A stretch of 64,000 bases of DNA from NCBI GenBank assembly GCA_015654535.1, contig JAATGU010000148.1:31200-95199 (forward strand). The letters are read 5' to 3'. Below the pieces are notes generated by a model. It was not told the DNA's origin, made no database searches, and saw only the letters and a list, made by a program, of their open reading frames with translations. The position numbers were made by a program, and so were the translations under genes. How positions within the stretch are numbered: the stretch's first letter is position 1; each line of letters begins with the position of its first letter. The stretch comes from Bacteroidales bacterium (lineage in GTDB: Bacteria > Bacteroidota > Bacteroidia > Bacteroidales > Bacteroidaceae). Shown here one piece after another: positions 17,819 through 27,732 of this stretch.

Positions 17819-18395
17819 ATTCCTTTAAGAAATCACATAGCTTATTTATAGCTAACGCACGATGACTAATTTTATTTTTTATATCGCTTCCTAATTCTGC
17901 AAAAGTTTTATCATATCCTTCCGGAACAAAAATAGGATCATAACCAAAACCTGAATTTCCGCGTTTTTCTTTTATGATGTTTCCTCTGATTATTCCTTCG
18001 AATAGATATTGCTTATTATTTATAATCAATGAAACGGCTGTTCTGAATTGTGCCTTTCTATTCTCTATACCTTCCATGTTCTTTAGAACCTTAAGCATAT
18101 TTGCTTCAGAACTTTTTTCACTTCCTGCATATCTTGCCGAGTAAACCCCCGGTTCGTTGTTTAGTACTTCAATCTCTAGTCCGGTATCGTCAGCAAAACA
18201 GTTTAAGGCATAATTTTCATGAATATATTGTGCTTTTAGAAGTGCATTTCCTTCTAATGTTTCTGCTGTTTCCGGAATATCAACATCACAATTTATGTCT
18301 TTCAAACTAAGTAGTTCTACTTTATTTCTTAATATAGCTGATACTTCTTCTAATTTATGCTTATTGTTAGTGGCGAAAACAAGTTTATTCTTCAT
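17793..18395 (-). CDS. rdgB: Non-canonical purine NTP pyrophosphatase (RdgB/HAM1)
   Basis: This 200-residue enzyme hydrolyses ITP, dITP and XTP to monophosphates and so keeps deaminated purines out of nucleic acids. Family motifs are present: [14 protein letters not shown] at the N-terminus (phosphate-binding), [26 protein letters not shown] (catalytic Asp pair), [23 protein letters not shown] and the C-terminal [10 protein letters not shown]. The ATG at 18393-18395 is chosen because NKLVFATNN is the usual beginning; the frame extends 12 codons further upstream. It precedes and overlaps porZ. Confidence 0.94.
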   Translation of the reverse strand: MKNKLVFATNNKHKLEEVSAILRNKVELLSLKDINCDVDIPETAETLEGNALLKAQYIHENYALNCFADDTGLEIEVLNNEPGVYSARYAGSEKSSEANMLKVLKNMEGIENRKAQFRTAVSLIINNKQYLFEGIIRGNIIKEKRGNSGFGYDPIFVPEGYDKTFAELGSDIKNKISHRALAINKLCDFLKEFDYEKNNL

Positions 18396-18428
18396 TTGAT
18401 TCTTCAATATTTTATAAAAAATGTATTT

Positions 18429-18495
18429 CATCCATCACTCTATCACTAATTGGTCTGAAACCATTTATCAGTAGTGTTTTTAGAGAGTGACGGAT
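18429..18495. repeat. Imperfect inverted repeat, left part of intergenic array 1
   Basis: CATCCATCACTCT (18429-18441) and AGAGTGACGGATG (18483-18495) are inverted copies with a single mismatch, 41 bases apart. A further ATCCATCAC occurs after the tandem repeat near 18565. Confidence 0.7.
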
Positions 18496-18503
18496 GCTTT
18501 TTA

Positions 18504-18558
18504 TCTCTCACTTATCTCTCACTTATCTCTCACTTATCTCTCACTTATCTCTCACTTT
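18504..18558. repeat. 11-bp tandem repeat, right part of intergenic array 1
   Basis: CTCTCACTTAT is repeated head-to-tail four times, with a fifth copy changed in its last bases (18504, 18515, 18526, 18537, 18548). Two units equal 22 bp, the period of the other arrays in this window. It lies between the yitT stop and rdgB. A reading frame across it is a by-product of the repeat. Confidence 0.9.
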
Positions 18559-18575
18559 TAGAGGTGATCCATCAC

Positions 18576-19457
18576 TTATTTAACCTTTATTGTATCAAAA
18601 CCTTCTCCGTAAACTCCAATGACCGAACTCTGAGAAACAAAAGCATTAGGATCAATGTCTTTTACTAAACGGAATATTTCTATAGACTGGCTTTTTTTAG
18701 CCAATACAACAAGTACTTTAACAGAATTTTTACTGTACCATCCTTGTCCATCTAAAACGGTAACCCCTCTATGAGTCTCTTTGGTAATTCTTTCGGCTAT
18801 CTCTTCATACTGTTTTGAAAAAATAAAGAATTGTACAGATTGTCGGGCGCTGTTTACTATCAAGTCTAGTACATAACTAATAACTACAAGAGTGGTGAAT
18901 CCGAATACCACTCTTTTCCAATCATGAAAGACAAAATAACAAGACGAAATGATAACTATGTCGCAATATAAGATCATTCGTCCAAAGGTGACATCCCGAT
19001 ACTTGTTCACAATAGCTGCAATAATATCTGTGCCACCCGTGCTGCCGTTGTTTACAAATACGATTCCTAAGCCCGCTCCGCACAGACTTGCTCCAATGAT
19101 GCAAGCCATAAATTCTTGTCCGGGTCCAAGTACTTGTATTTTCCCTACTATTTGTTGGAATAGCCACAAGAAGAAGGTAAGGGTAAAGATAGCAAAAGTG
19201 GTTTTTATGCTGAATTTAGGACCTAATAATTTAATAGCAAAGGTCAGTAGAAAAGCATTTATTATAAAGTAACTAAATTGAATTGGTATTCCCGATGCAT
19301 AATAAATAATAGCGGAAATACCTGTTACGCCGCCAGTGGTTATTTGGTAAGGTAACAAAAAGGCTGCCCAACCTAGTGAATAACAAGCTAGTCCTAAAAT
19401 AATTAGAAAATAATCTCTTACTTCTCTTAAGATTTCTGCTTTTTGAAATTTTATCAT
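18576..19457 (-). CDS. YitT/DUF2179-family membrane protein
   Basis: The 293-residue protein has five to six predicted membrane segments in its first 200 residues (starting YFLIILGLACYSLGWAAFLLPYQITTGGVTGISAIIYY) and a soluble C-terminal DUF2179 domain (about 205-293, SVQFFIFSKQYEEIAERITKETHRGVTVLDGQGWYSKN). These match the YitT family, whose role is unproven and may be transport. It follows leuS by 15 bp on the same strand, so it is co-transcribed with it. Family assignment is firm, function is not. Confidence 0.9.
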   Translation of the reverse strand: MIKFQKAEILREVRDYFLIILGLACYSLGWAAFLLPYQITTGGVTGISAIIYYASGIPIQFSYFIINAFLLTFAIKLLGPKFSIKTTFAIFTLTFFLWLFQQIVGKIQVLGPGQEFMACIIGASLCGAGLGIVFVNNGSTGGTDIIAAIVNKYRDVTFGRMILYCDIVIISSCYFVFHDWKRVVFGFTTLVVISYVLDLIVNSARQSVQFFIFSKQYEEIAERITKETHRGVTVLDGQGWYSKNSVKVLVVLAKKSQSIEIFRLVKDIDPNAFVSQSSVIGVYGEGFDTIKVK

Positions 19458-19472
19458 TTTAGTCTTCCGGAT

Positions 19473-22262
19473 TTAAACCACTATATTTACAATTTTTTTT
19501 GGAACAATAATTACTTTCTTAACAGGTTTTCCTTCGATCCATTTCTGTGCTCCTTCTGATGATAAAACAGTTTCCTGAATGGTATTGTTGTCTGCATCCG
19601 AAGCAAATTCCATACTAAAACGCGCTTTTCCATTAAAGGATATAGTATAATTCACTACATCTTCTTTGAGATACTCTTCATTATAGGATGGCCACTGAGC
19701 ATCGCATACGGAAGTTGTATTTCCCAATGCAGACCATAGCTCTTCGCTGATATGAGGAGCAAAAGGAGCTAAAAGAATAACCAGATTCCTGAGCACTTCT
19801 TTCTTGTTGCATTTTAGCGTAGACAGTTCGTTCACACAGATCATAAAGGCACTTACAGAGGTGTTGTAAGAGAATTGCTCAATATCGCCGGATACCTTCT
19901 TTATCAATTTATGGATGGATTTTAATTCTTCTTTGGTAGCTGGTTGGTCCTGAACGATATACTCTCCTGTTTTGTTATAAAAGAGTGCCCAGAATTTACG
20001 GATAAAACGGTGAACTCCGTCAATGCCATTCGTATCCCATGGTTTGGATTGTTCTACCGGACCGAGGAACATTTCATACATTCTCAGGGTATCCGCGCCA
20101 TATTTATCGACAATCATATCAGGATTGACCACATTGAACATGGACTTGCTCATTTTCTCCACAGCCCATCCGCAGACATACTTGCCGTCTTCAAAAATGA
20201 ATTCTGCCGTTTTATATTCAGGATGCCAGTTCTTAAAGCCCTCTAAGTCAAGAATATCGTTGCTTACAATATTTACGTCCACGTGTAGCGGAGTTACGTC
20301 GTATTGATTTTTCAGGTTCAGCGAAACAAAGGTGTTGGTATCTTTTATGCGATACACAAAGTTACTTCTCCCCTGAATCATTCCCTGGTTAATCAACTTC
20401 TGAAAAGGTTCTTCTTTGATAGATACACCGATATCGTGCAGGAATTTGTTCCAGAAACGAGAATAGATTAAGTGTCCGGTGGCATGTTCCGTGCCGCCCA
20501 CGTAAAGGTCTACGTTTTGCCAATAAGCATTTGCCTTGGGAGAAACCAAAGCCTCTGTATTATGTGGATCCATATAGCGAAGATAATAAGCGCTTGATCC
20601 TGCAAATCCCGGCATGGTATTCAGTTCTAGTGGATAACCTTCTTCGGTTTTCCAGTCTTTTGCCCGCCCAAGGGGTGGCTCACCTGTCTCGGTAGGCAGA
20701 AATTTGTCTACTTCCGGAAGTTCCAAAGGAAGCTTACTTTCATCGAGCATATAAGGTATTCCCTCTTTGTAATACACGGGGAACGGTTCGCCCCAATAGC
20801 GTTGGCGGGAGAAGATGGCGTCGCGAAGGCGGAAATTCACCTTCACTTTTCCCAGATTAGTTTCCTTGATATATATTTTTGTCTTGGCAATTGCCTCTTT
20901 TATAGTTAGTCCGTTTAGTACCAAACCGCCTTCAACTGCATCTTCTTGGCGTGGGGAATTCATCATAATTCCTTCTTTTGCATCAAAGCTTTCTTCAGAA
21001 ACATCGCAGCCTTCAATGAGCGGACGAATTTCCAAACCGAAATGTTTGGCAAAAGCATAGTCTCGACTATCGTGTGCCGGTACAGCCATGATGGCTCCGG
21101 TTCCGTATCCTGCCAATACATAATCGCTGATCCACACAGGAATTGCTTCTCTGGTGAGTGGATTGATAGCGTAAGATCCGGAGAATACACCACTTACCCT
21201 TCGGTCAGCGATACGTTCCCGTTCCGTTCTTTTTTTTGTTACGTCAAGGTAGGCTTGTACTTCTTTTTTTTGAGTATTGGTAGTTAGTTGGGCTACCAGC
21301 TCACTTTCGGGGGCCAACACCATGAAAGTCACTCCGAATATTGTATCCGCGCGAGTGGTAAAGATGGTAAATTCGAGATTGGAGTCCTTTACGTTGAACT
21401 TCATTTCAGCACCCTCACTCCTACCAATCCAGTTTTTTTGTGTCTCCTTCAATGAATCCGTCCAGTCCACTGTGCTCAGTCCATCGAGCAAACGTTGGGC
21501 ATAAGCCGAAACCCGTAAACACCATTGGCGCATCACCTTTTGAATTACCGGATGACCGCCGCGCTGTGAAACGCCATCCACCACTTCATCGTTGGCCAAT
21601 ACAGTTCCAAGTGCCGGACACCAGTTAACCATCGTGTCACCCAAGTAGGCAATCCGGTAGTTTAATAAAGTCTCTTGCTGTTCTTTTTCAGTTTTAGCAC
21701 GCCACTCTTCCGCGGTAAACGACAGTTCTTCAGAGCAAGCGGCATTTAGTCCTTGAGTACCTTTCGTTTCAAACCTCTTGATAAGATCGGTTATCGGCGT
21801 AGCTTTCTTCGCATCGTTATCATAATAATGCTTGAACATTTGTTGAAAAGCCCATTGTGTCCATTTATAATAATCCGGTTCGCAGGTGCGTATTTCCCTA
21901 CTCCAGTCGAATGAGAATCCTATTTTATCTAATTGTTCACGGTAGCGATTAATATTGTTTACAGTAGTTATAGCAGGGTGCTGTCCCGTTTGAATGGCAT
22001 ATTGTTCCGCAGGTAAGCCATAAGCGTCGTACCCCATCGGGTTTAGTACGTTAAAGCCTTGCAGACGTTTGTAGCGGGCATAAATATCAGATGCGATGTA
22101 TCCTAGTGGATGGCCCACGTGAAGCCCTGCGCCCGAGGGGTAAGGAAACATATTGAGCACATAAAATTTCTTTTTTGATTCGTCCTCCGTTACTTGATAA
22201 GTATTTTGTTCTACCCATCGTTTCTGCCATTTCTTCTCAATCTCCCTGAAATTATATTCCAT
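19473..22262 (-). CDS. leuS: Leucyl-tRNA synthetase
   Basis: This class I synthetase charges tRNA-Leu. The 929-residue protein has the HIGH motif as HVGHPLGY (about 48-55), within [23 protein letters not shown], a CP1 editing domain (roughly 225-430, including [21 protein letters not shown] and [19 protein letters not shown]), the KMSKS motif intact as KMSKSMFN, and the anticodon-binding C-terminal region. Length and order are usual for Bacteroidetes LeuRS. The TATCTTTG box at 22320-22327 is its likely promoter. Confidence 0.98.
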   Translation of the reverse strand: MEYNFREIEKKWQKRWVEQNTYQVTEDESKKKFYVLNMFPYPSGAGLHVGHPLGYIASDIYARYKRLQGFNVLNPMGYDAYGLPAEQYAIQTGQHPAITTVNNINRYREQLDKIGFSFDWSREIRTCEPDYYKWTQWAFQQMFKHYYDNDAKKATPITDLIKRFETKGTQGLNAACSEELSFTAEEWRAKTEKEQQETLLNYRIAYLGDTMVNWCPALGTVLANDEVVDGVSQRGGHPVIQKVMRQWCLRVSAYAQRLLDGLSTVDWTDSLKETQKNWIGRSEGAEMKFNVKDSNLEFTIFTTRADTIFGVTFMVLAPESELVAQLTTNTQKKEVQAYLDVTKKRTERERIADRRVSGVFSGSYAINPLTREAIPVWISDYVLAGYGTGAIMAVPAHDSRDYAFAKHFGLEIRPLIEGCDVSEESFDAKEGIMMNSPRQEDAVEGGLVLNGLTIKEAIAKTKIYIKETNLGKVKVNFRLRDAIFSRQRYWGEPFPVYYKEGIPYMLDESKLPLELPEVDKFLPTETGEPPLGRAKDWKTEEGYPLELNTMPGFAGSSAYYLRYMDPHNTEALVSPKANAYWQNVDLYVGGTEHATGHLIYSRFWNKFLHDIGVSIKEEPFQKLINQGMIQGRSNFVYRIKDTNTFVSLNLKNQYDVTPLHVDVNIVSNDILDLEGFKNWHPEYKTAEFIFEDGKYVCGWAVEKMSKSMFNVVNPDMIVDKYGADTLRMYEMFLGPVEQSKPWDTNGIDGVHRFIRKFWALFYNKTGEYIVQDQPATKEELKSIHKLIKKVSGDIEQFSYNTSVSAFMICVNELSTLKCNKKEVLRNLVILLAPFAPHISEELWSALGNTTSVCDAQWPSYNEEYLKEDVVNYTISFNGKARFSMEFASDADNNTIQETVLSSEGAQKWIEGKPVKKVIIVPKKIVNIVV

Positions 22263-22319
22263 AACAATACTCTTTTATCTTTATGCGTTAGTTAATACGT
22301 AATAACATCTATTAGAGGG

Positions 22320-22327
22320 CAAAGATA
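22320..22327 (-). promoter_or_regulatory. Promoter -7 box of leuS
   Basis: The minus strand reads TATCTTTG, 58 bases before the leuS start. No clear -33 TTTG is visible at the proper distance. Confidence 0.5.
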
Positions 22328-22407
22328 ATGAAAGAAAAGGTTACTTGACGTTTCTTTTCGTAAATTCTTGTAGGTTTTGTGGACTCTCCGCGCTTATTAA
22401 TTATTTG

Positions 22408-22481
22408 TTGTACAAAAGATTGTTTTCTTTTGTACAGAATATTATATTATTTTGTACAGAACAATTCAATCTTTTGTACAA
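22408..22481. repeat. Intergenic array 2: four TGTACA palindromes at exact 22-bp spacing inside a 15-bp inverted repeat
   Basis: TGTACA occurs at 22409, 22431, 22453 and 22475, an exact 22-bp period. The last three copies share the flank TTTTGTACA, and the second and third share TTTTGTACAGAA; the spacers differ. The first copy is turned round, so that TTGTACAAAAGATTG (22408-22422) and CAATCTTTTGTACAA (22467-22481) form a perfect 15-bp inverted repeat bounding the array. It sits between leuS and a divergent membrane-protein gene, upstream of both -7 boxes. It could be an array of operator sites or an RNA hairpin; the sequence alone does not decide. Confidence 0.9.
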
Positions 22482-22538
22482 TATAAAATTAATGCCTCAA
22501 ATAGTTTGATAAAATAACTGAAAACACAAAAATAATTA

Positions 22539-22546
22539 TACCTTTG
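22539..22546 (+). promoter_or_regulatory. Promoter -7 box of the duplicated membrane-protein gene
   Basis: TACCTTTG matches TAnnTTTG and lies 23 bases before the ATG at 22570, which supports that start over the TTG at 22558. Confidence 0.55.
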
Positions 22547-22569
22547 TAACTAACCAATTGACAATCGTT

Positions 22570-23505
22570 ATGAAAACAATCACCCTTTATCTCGGCAAGA
22601 AATACTGGATTTTTTGGTTAGCAGTAGTTCTTTTATCTTGTATTCTTCTGTTTGCGGTCATAGAAGAATTTCTTGTTATGATCTACCTCTATTTATTCTT
22701 TTTATTCCCACTCTTATTTTATGCCTTCTCCAAGGGAATCGGGAAAATAACTTTAAAGGAAGATGCCATTTTACTTCATACTCTTTTTGGATTTCGTAGA
22801 GCAAGAATCGCTTTAAAGGAACTCAAAGGATTTGAATTTATGAGAGATTATTACTTTTCCGTCCCTAAAGGAAAAGGGAGGTATCTTGGAATAAGTGGGC
22901 CAACCGTCATTATCTTTCATTATAATTCCGGTCGCCGTCGAGCCTATTCTTTGTTTGGTTTCCGGCAGATAATGGTTGTCTTGACCTATCTATTGAGTAA
23001 TCATATTCCCTTTCTAAACCATAAACCAACCGATCCTCTGGATAAAAGAGTGGAGGGAGCCATTTATCAAAAATCAGGATTAAGGGTATTTATGACCGTA
23101 ATATTTCCCATATTCTTGTTGCTTGTGGTAACAGCAGTTTCCGCCTGCTTATTAATGTCTGAGTATAACCAGAAATTTTCGCATCTTTTCCTTTGCATAC
23201 TTCCATTTTTGTTATATTTATTTTACTCCTATTGGGAGCGGATGTATTATCTTGTGCTGAATGACCAGTCCTTTATAATAAAGAATCTGATGGGAAGAAG
23301 AAGCCGGGAATTCAAGTATAGCGATATGATGAAGACTTCATTCGGTTCAAGTCTGGGCAAAGGAACTTTTCTTTATCTCGAGATGTTGGATAAAAATTAT
23401 AAATATTACCAGTTTCCTCTGGATATGCTTCCTCGTAAACAAGTGAAAGAGATTGTGAAAATATTCAGAGAAAAAGGTATTGATGCAACAAATGAATGCT
23501 GTTAG
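22570..23505 (+). CDS. Membrane protein of unknown function with two similar halves
   Basis: I do not recognise a named family. The 311-residue protein has two repeats of the same plan: a hydrophobic hairpin (residues about 15-55 and 170-220) followed by a basic beta-rich segment (about 58-140, KITLKEDAILLHTLFGFRRARIALKELKGF; and 225-300, YLVLNDQSFIIKNLMGRRSREFKYSDMMKTSF). Each soluble segment resembles a bacterial PH-like domain, with a strand, turn and basic strand. No signal peptide is cleaved. The ATG at 22570 is favoured by promoter position. Downstream mutS has its own promoter, so the gene is probably transcribed alone. Its upstream DNA carries array 2. Confidence 0.7.
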   Translation: MKTITLYLGKKYWIFWLAVVLLSCILLFAVIEEFLVMIYLYLFFLFPLLFYAFSKGIGKITLKEDAILLHTLFGFRRARIALKELKGFEFMRDYYFSVPKGKGRYLGISGPTVIIFHYNSGRRRAYSLFGFRQIMVVLTYLLSNHIPFLNHKPTDPLDKRVEGAIYQKSGLRVFMTVIFPIFLLLVVTAVSACLLMSEYNQKFSHLFLCILPFLLYLFYSYWERMYYLVLNDQSFIIKNLMGRRSREFKYSDMMKTSFGSSLGKGTFLYLEMLDKNYKYYQFPLDMLPRKQVKEIVKIFREKGIDATNECC

Positions 23506-23574
23506 CTCACTTTTTTGCTTCTGAAATTATGCAACTTTACACTTTAGTGTTCTGCTTTTATTGGTAAAAAGAAC

Positions 23575-23582
23575 TATATTTG
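23575..23582 (+). promoter_or_regulatory. Promoter -7 box of mutS
   Basis: TATATTTG matches TAnnTTTG. A TTG start at 23580 would lie inside it, so translation must begin later, at the GTG of 23616. Confidence 0.55.
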
Positions 23583-23615
23583 CACATATTATTCATAAAA
23601 ATAAAGGAATATACC

Positions 23616-26231
23616 GTGGCAAATGATATTGTTTTAACTCCGATGATGAAGCAGTTTTTGGATTTAAAGGCCGAACATCCCGATGCAGTCATGCTTTTCA
23701 GGTGCGGCGACTTTTATGAAACTTATTCGGATGATGCAGTTATTGCCGCCGATATACTGGGAATTACCCTGACAAAACGAGCTAACGGAGCGGGTAAATC
23801 AGTTGAAATGGCTGGTTTTCCCCATCATGCACTCGATACATACTTGCCTAAACTGATCAGAGCAGGTAAAAGAGTGGCAATTTGTGACCAATTGGAAGAC
23901 CCTAAGACTACCAAAAAACTGGTAAAGAGAGGCATTACCGAGCTGGTTACTCCGGGTGTTTCCATCAATGATAATATATTAAACTACAAAGAAAACAATT
24001 TCCTTGCTGCCGTTCATTTTGGTAAAACCGGATGTGGTGTTTCTTTCCTCGATATTTCTACCGGAGAGTTTCTCACGGCGGAAGGTCCGTTTGACTATGT
24101 GGATAAGCTATTAAGCAATTTCGCTCCGAAAGAAGTTCTTTATGAACGTAGTAGGAAAGGAATGTTTGAAGGCAACTTTGGAAATAAATTCTTTACTTTT
24201 GAGTTAGAGGACTGGGTATTTACGGAAAGCAGTGCTCGTGAGCGACTCTTAAAACACTTTGAAACCAAGAATCTCAAGGGCTTTGGGGTGGAACATCTAA
24301 AGAATGGGATTATCGCTTCAGGCGCAATTCTTCAGTATCTTGACATGACTCAGCATACACATATTGGTCATATAACTTCACTTTCACGCATTGAGGAAGA
24401 TCGCTATGTGCGGTTGGATAAGTTTACTGTCCGCAGTCTCGAACTCATTTCAAGCATGAACGATGGAGGTACAAGCTTGTTGAGCGTGATAGATAAAACC
24501 ATTAGTCCCATGGGAGCCCGTCTGCTAAAGCGTTGGATGGTTTTTCCATTGAAGGATGAAAAACCAATCAATGACCGGCTCAATGTGGTGGAATACTTTT
24601 TCCGCAAGCCGGAATTTAAGGATTTGATAGAAGAACAGCTGCACTTAATAGGGGATTTGGAAAGAATCATCTCGAAAGTTGCCGTGGGGCGCGTGTCTCC
24701 CCGTGAAGTAGTGCAGTTGAAAATTGCTTTACGGGCCATTGAACCCATCAAAGAAGCATGTCTGTCCGCGGAAAATCCCAGTCTGAACCGGATAGGAGAC
24801 CAACTCAATCTCTGTTTAACTATTAGGGATAAGATAGATAAAGAAATCAATAACGATCCTCCGCTTTTGATTAATAAAGGGGGCGTGATAAAGAGTGGGG
24901 TGAATGATGAACTGGACGACTTACGTAAGATTGCCTTCTCCGGCAAAGATTATTTGTTGCAGATTCAGCAGCGGGAGAGTGAACTGACAGGTATTCCCAG
25001 TCTGAAGATTGCTTACAATAATGTCTTTGGTTATTTCATTGAAGTGAGAAATGCACATAAAGAGAAAGTTCCCCAAGAATGGATCCGTAAGCAGACTTTG
25101 GTCAATGCCGAACGTTACATCACGCAAGAACTCAAGGAATATGAGGAAAAGATCTTAGGGGCGGAAGATAAGATTCTGGTTCTGGAAACAAAGCTCTACA
25201 CGGATCTGGTCCTTTCTCTGAGCGAATACATTCCCGCGATCCAAATCAACGCCAATCAGATAGCAAGACTTGATTGTCTTCTTTCATTTGCTAACGTTGC
25301 AAGTGAGAACAAATACATACGTCCGGTCATAGAAGACAATGATGTGTTGGAGATTAAGCAGGGTAGACATCCGGTGATTGAAAAACAACTGCCGCTGGGT
25401 GAGAAATATATTGCCAATGATGTAATGTTGGATACCGAGCATCAGCAGATCATTATCATTACAGGCCCAAACATGGCCGGTAAATCGGCCTTACTCCGTC
25501 AGACTGCTTTGATCACTCTTCTGGCTCAGATAGGAAGTTTTGTTCCGGCCGAAAGTGCGCACATCGGGCTTGTGGATAAGATCTTTACCCGTGTGGGTGC
25601 AAGTGATAATATTTCGGTGGGAGAGTCCACTTTTATGATAGAGATGAATGAAGCCGCAGACATATTAAATAATATTTCGCCTCGTAGTTTGGTACTCTTT
25701 GATGAGTTAGGTCGTGGAACCTCCACCTATGATGGCATTTCCATTGCCTGGGCTATTGTGGAATATATTCATGAACATCCCAAGGCTAAGGCGAGAACTT
25801 TGTTTGCCACGCACTATCATGAACTCAATGAAATGGAGAAATCCTTCAAGCGAATAAAGAACTACAACGTTTCTGTGAAAGAAATTGATAATAGAGTGAT
25901 CTTTCTCCGTAAATTGGAACGGGGTGGGAGTGAGCACTCTTTTGGTATCCACGTGGCAAAGATGGCGGGAATGCCTAAAAGCATAGTGAAGCGGGCGACA
26001 GACATTCTTCATCAGCTTGAAACCGACAACCGTAAGCAAGGTATTTCAAGTAAACATTTGGAACAAGTGAGCCAGAGTAGGGAAGGCATGCAACTTAATT
26101 TCTTTCAGCTCGATGATCCAATCCTTTGTCAGATACGAGATGAGATTCTTAATCTTGATGTGAATAATTTAACTCCTTTGGAGGCACTCAATAAGTTGAG
26201 CGATATTAAGAAGATCGTGAAAGGCAAATAG
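23616..26231 (+). CDS. mutS: DNA mismatch repair protein MutS
   Basis: MutS recognises base mismatches and starts repair. The 871-residue protein has the mismatch-binding Phe-X-Glu motif in [10 protein letters not shown] (about 25-34), connector, lever and clamp domains, and the C-terminal ABC-type ATPase with Walker [16 protein letters not shown], signature region [14 protein letters not shown] and Walker [17 protein letters not shown]. The GTG start with AAAGGA 10 bases upstream is chosen because the longer frame begins within the promoter. No mutL is adjacent. A strong terminator follows. Confidence 0.97.
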   Translation: MANDIVLTPMMKQFLDLKAEHPDAVMLFRCGDFYETYSDDAVIAADILGITLTKRANGAGKSVEMAGFPHHALDTYLPKLIRAGKRVAICDQLEDPKTTKKLVKRGITELVTPGVSINDNILNYKENNFLAAVHFGKTGCGVSFLDISTGEFLTAEGPFDYVDKLLSNFAPKEVLYERSRKGMFEGNFGNKFFTFELEDWVFTESSARERLLKHFETKNLKGFGVEHLKNGIIASGAILQYLDMTQHTHIGHITSLSRIEEDRYVRLDKFTVRSLELISSMNDGGTSLLSVIDKTISPMGARLLKRWMVFPLKDEKPINDRLNVVEYFFRKPEFKDLIEEQLHLIGDLERIISKVAVGRVSPREVVQLKIALRAIEPIKEACLSAENPSLNRIGDQLNLCLTIRDKIDKEINNDPPLLINKGGVIKSGVNDELDDLRKIAFSGKDYLLQIQQRESELTGIPSLKIAYNNVFGYFIEVRNAHKEKVPQEWIRKQTLVNAERYITQELKEYEEKILGAEDKILVLETKLYTDLVLSLSEYIPAIQINANQIARLDCLLSFANVASENKYIRPVIEDNDVLEIKQGRHPVIEKQLPLGEKYIANDVMLDTEHQQIIIITGPNMAGKSALLRQTALITLLAQIGSFVPAESAHIGLVDKIFTRVGASDNISVGESTFMIEMNEAADILNNISPRSLVLFDELGRGTSTYDGISIAWAIVEYIHEHPKAKARTLFATHYHELNEMEKSFKRIKNYNVSVKEIDNRVIFLRKLERGGSEHSFGIHVAKMAGMPKSIVKRATDILHQLETDNRKQGISSKHLEQVSQSREGMQLNFFQLDDPILCQIRDEILNLDVNNLTPLEALNKLSDIKKIVKGK

Positions 26232-26310
26232 GTGACAAGACATTATATGGAGAAGTAATTATCATTGTTTTATTATCAATTATGTAGCTTGCAATTTATT
26301 ATACAGATTA

Positions 26311-26355
26311 ATAGAAAAAGAGATGATCAACTTTTTATATCATCTCTTTTTCTAT
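26311..26355. terminator. Bidirectional terminator between mutS and the CsgG operon
   Basis: A perfect 17-bp stem (26311-26327 with 26339-26355) surrounds an 11-base loop. The stem itself supplies A and T runs on both strands, suiting two convergent genes. Confidence 0.85.
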
Positions 26356-26360
26356 TTTAA

Positions 26361-27044
26361 TTATTGTTTTACCGTTGCTCTAAACGTCTTATCGTTTGCT
26401 GGTGTTATTTGGTCTTTATCAAAAGTACTTTTATACTTGCCGTCGGGTAAATCATGGAGACTAAAGTTATTGCAACGTCTTGCTGCCACCACTTTATCAG
26501 TACCTGCAGTTGCGATGGCAGAAGCCGCCATATCTACTAAAGCACCAAGAAGTCCGCCGCTACCCGAATTGATGCTCAGGTCCACAGTTAATGTTCCTTT
26601 TCTATTAAAAAGCACCTTGTTGTCTGTAGTTGATTTCATTATATATTCTATTTCTACTGTAATTGTGTTTCCAATTGTTGATTTCTTCCATTGATTAATG
26701 ATGGTAAAGAGTGCCGCGTCAGCACCGAAAACAGTATGGAATTTTGCTAGATTACTTTCCAAAAACATTTCTGAGTCATAGGCGCTCTCACTTTTAAATG
26801 TCTCCATTGCCAGGAAAGGAGAGATCACATAATAACCTTTTTCACTTAAAGGAATGGCTAAAGATGTATAGAAATATTCTTTAGCTTCCACATTAACCGT
26901 ACGATTTATTGGAGGCATAATAAGGACACTTGTTGGCTTCTCTACATACATTTCTGGATAATTATCTCCGCGGGTGAATTTTTTTGATTCAGCACAAGAA
27001 GTAAGCAGGAGAATACATAAACTAAAATAGATGATTTTTCTCAT
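26361..27044 (-). CDS. DUF799-family lipoprotein (GNA1162-like)
   Basis: The 227-residue protein begins with a lipoprotein signal (FSLCILLLTSC, cysteine at residue 17) and has the DUF799 pattern (SVLIMPPINRTVNVEAKEYFYTSLAIPLSEKGYYVISPF). Relatives in Neisseria are GNA1162-like lipoproteins encoded beside CsgG-like and DUF4810 proteins. It is the last gene of a four-gene operon and overlaps the DUF4810 gene by 4 bp. It probably sits in the outer membrane facing the periplasm. A glycine-rich, hydrophobic stretch, SGSGGLLGALVDMAASAIATAG, lies near 160-185 and might insert in a membrane. Confidence 0.82.
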   Translation of the reverse strand: MRKIIYFSLCILLLTSCAESKKFTRGDNYPEMYVEKPTSVLIMPPINRTVNVEAKEYFYTSLAIPLSEKGYYVISPFLAMETFKSESAYDSEMFLESNLAKFHTVFGADAALFTIINQWKKSTIGNTITVEIEYIMKSTTDNKVLFNRKGTLTVDLSINSGSGGLLGALVDMAASAIATAGTDKVVAARRCNNFSLHDLPDGKYKSTFDKDQITPANDKTFRATVKQ

Positions 27045-27394
27045 TTCTCTACCATTTTAATGATTCTTTCAATAAAGACCTTTGATTCAGGATAAGCAGT
27101 TATTTCATTTTTTAACATTGCTACTCCTTCTTCTTTTTTACCTGTTTGCACAAGTAAAAAGCCATATTCCGCATATGTACCGGGAGGAACCACTTTTCGA
27201 GTGCTTTGGCTCTGTTGTCTAATCATTTGTGAATATGTTTGCAATAGGGCTTCAGTGCTTTCCGGAGTTTGTTTCTTATAGTAATTATAGGACGTCTTTT
27301 CGTAATCTTTCCATGAATAGAGGGCGCTTTCCTGAGTTACGCAAGAACTTAATGACAATGCACAGCAAGCTAAACAGATTATTGTTTTCTTCAT
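27041..27394 (-). CDS. DUF4810-family small lipoprotein
   Basis: This 117-residue lipoprotein (signal ending ALSLSSC, cysteine at residue 18) has the DUF4810 opening SALYSWKDYEKTSYNYYKKQTPESTEALLQTY and a TPR-like C-terminal helix pair (PPGTYAEYGFLLVQTGKKEEGVAMLKNE). It overlaps both neighbours by 4 bp, which indicates coupled translation. In proteobacteria this family accompanies CsgG-like and DUF799 proteins, as here. Confidence 0.82.
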   Translation of the reverse strand: MKKTIICLACCALSLSSCVTQESALYSWKDYEKTSYNYYKKQTPESTEALLQTYSQMIRQQSQSTRKVVPPGTYAEYGFLLVQTGKKEEGVAMLKNEITAYPESKVFIERIIKMVEK

Positions 27395-27732
27395 GGCAAT
27401 TGTATTTTTTTAGTCTCTTGGGCAGAGACGAAGATTTCCTTATTATAAATCACATTGCCATCGTAAATAATCTTCAGATTTCTTTTTCCTTTGGCAATTG
27501 CATAAGTGTTTCCTTTTATCGTTCCTTTTTTCTCTTTGAGAACTTGAGCATTGAATGTGGTTTTACCATCAATGATAACCTGAACATCGTTATCATACTT
27601 CTCGTTTGCTACGAAGAGTAAATATGCCTGATCCGTTAATCCTCTTTCCTGACTAAAACTTCCTACTTTACAGCTAGTGAGAAGTGTGCAGATGCACACA
27701 AAGAATAGAGCAATATATTTTGTTTTCATCAT
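27391..27732 (-). CDS. Small lipoprotein of the CsgG operon, family not recognised
   Basis: The 113-residue protein has a clear lipoprotein signal (CTLLTSC, cysteine about residue 21) followed by a compact, apparently all-beta domain (AYLLFVANEKYDNDVQVIIDGKTTFNAQVLKEKKGTIKGNTYAIAKGKRNLKIIYDGNVIYNKEIFVS). The VIIDG..TF and GKRNLKI..DG patterns resemble a PEGA-like carbohydrate or cell-wall-binding fold, but this is a guess. It overlaps csgG-like and DUF4810 genes by 4 bp on either side. The proteobacterial cluster I remember lacks an obvious counterpart. Confidence 0.7.
   Translation of the reverse strand: MMKTKYIALFFVCICTLLTSCKVGSFSQERGLTDQAYLLFVANEKYDNDVQVIIDGKTTFNAQVLKEKKGTIKGNTYAIAKGKRNLKIIYDGNVIYNKEIFVSAQETKKIQLP

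Noticed and set aside
18474..18668. Plus-strand reading frame with repeated Leu-Ser-Leu-Thr-Tyr
   Set aside because: It is produced by the 11-bp tandem repeat and overlaps the yitT 3' end; there is no promoter or family support.
22116..22121. Further CACGTG cores as parS sites (also 5063-5068, 25950-25955, 56413-56418, 58192-58197)
   Set aside because: Their flanks match the 16-bp parS consensus poorly (about 11 of 16 or less), and all lie in coding sequence.
22408..22481. CRISPR array
   Set aside because: Repeats of 6-12 bp with 10-16 bp spacers are far too short, the first copy is inverted, and no cas gene is present. The same holds for the array at 31784-31901.
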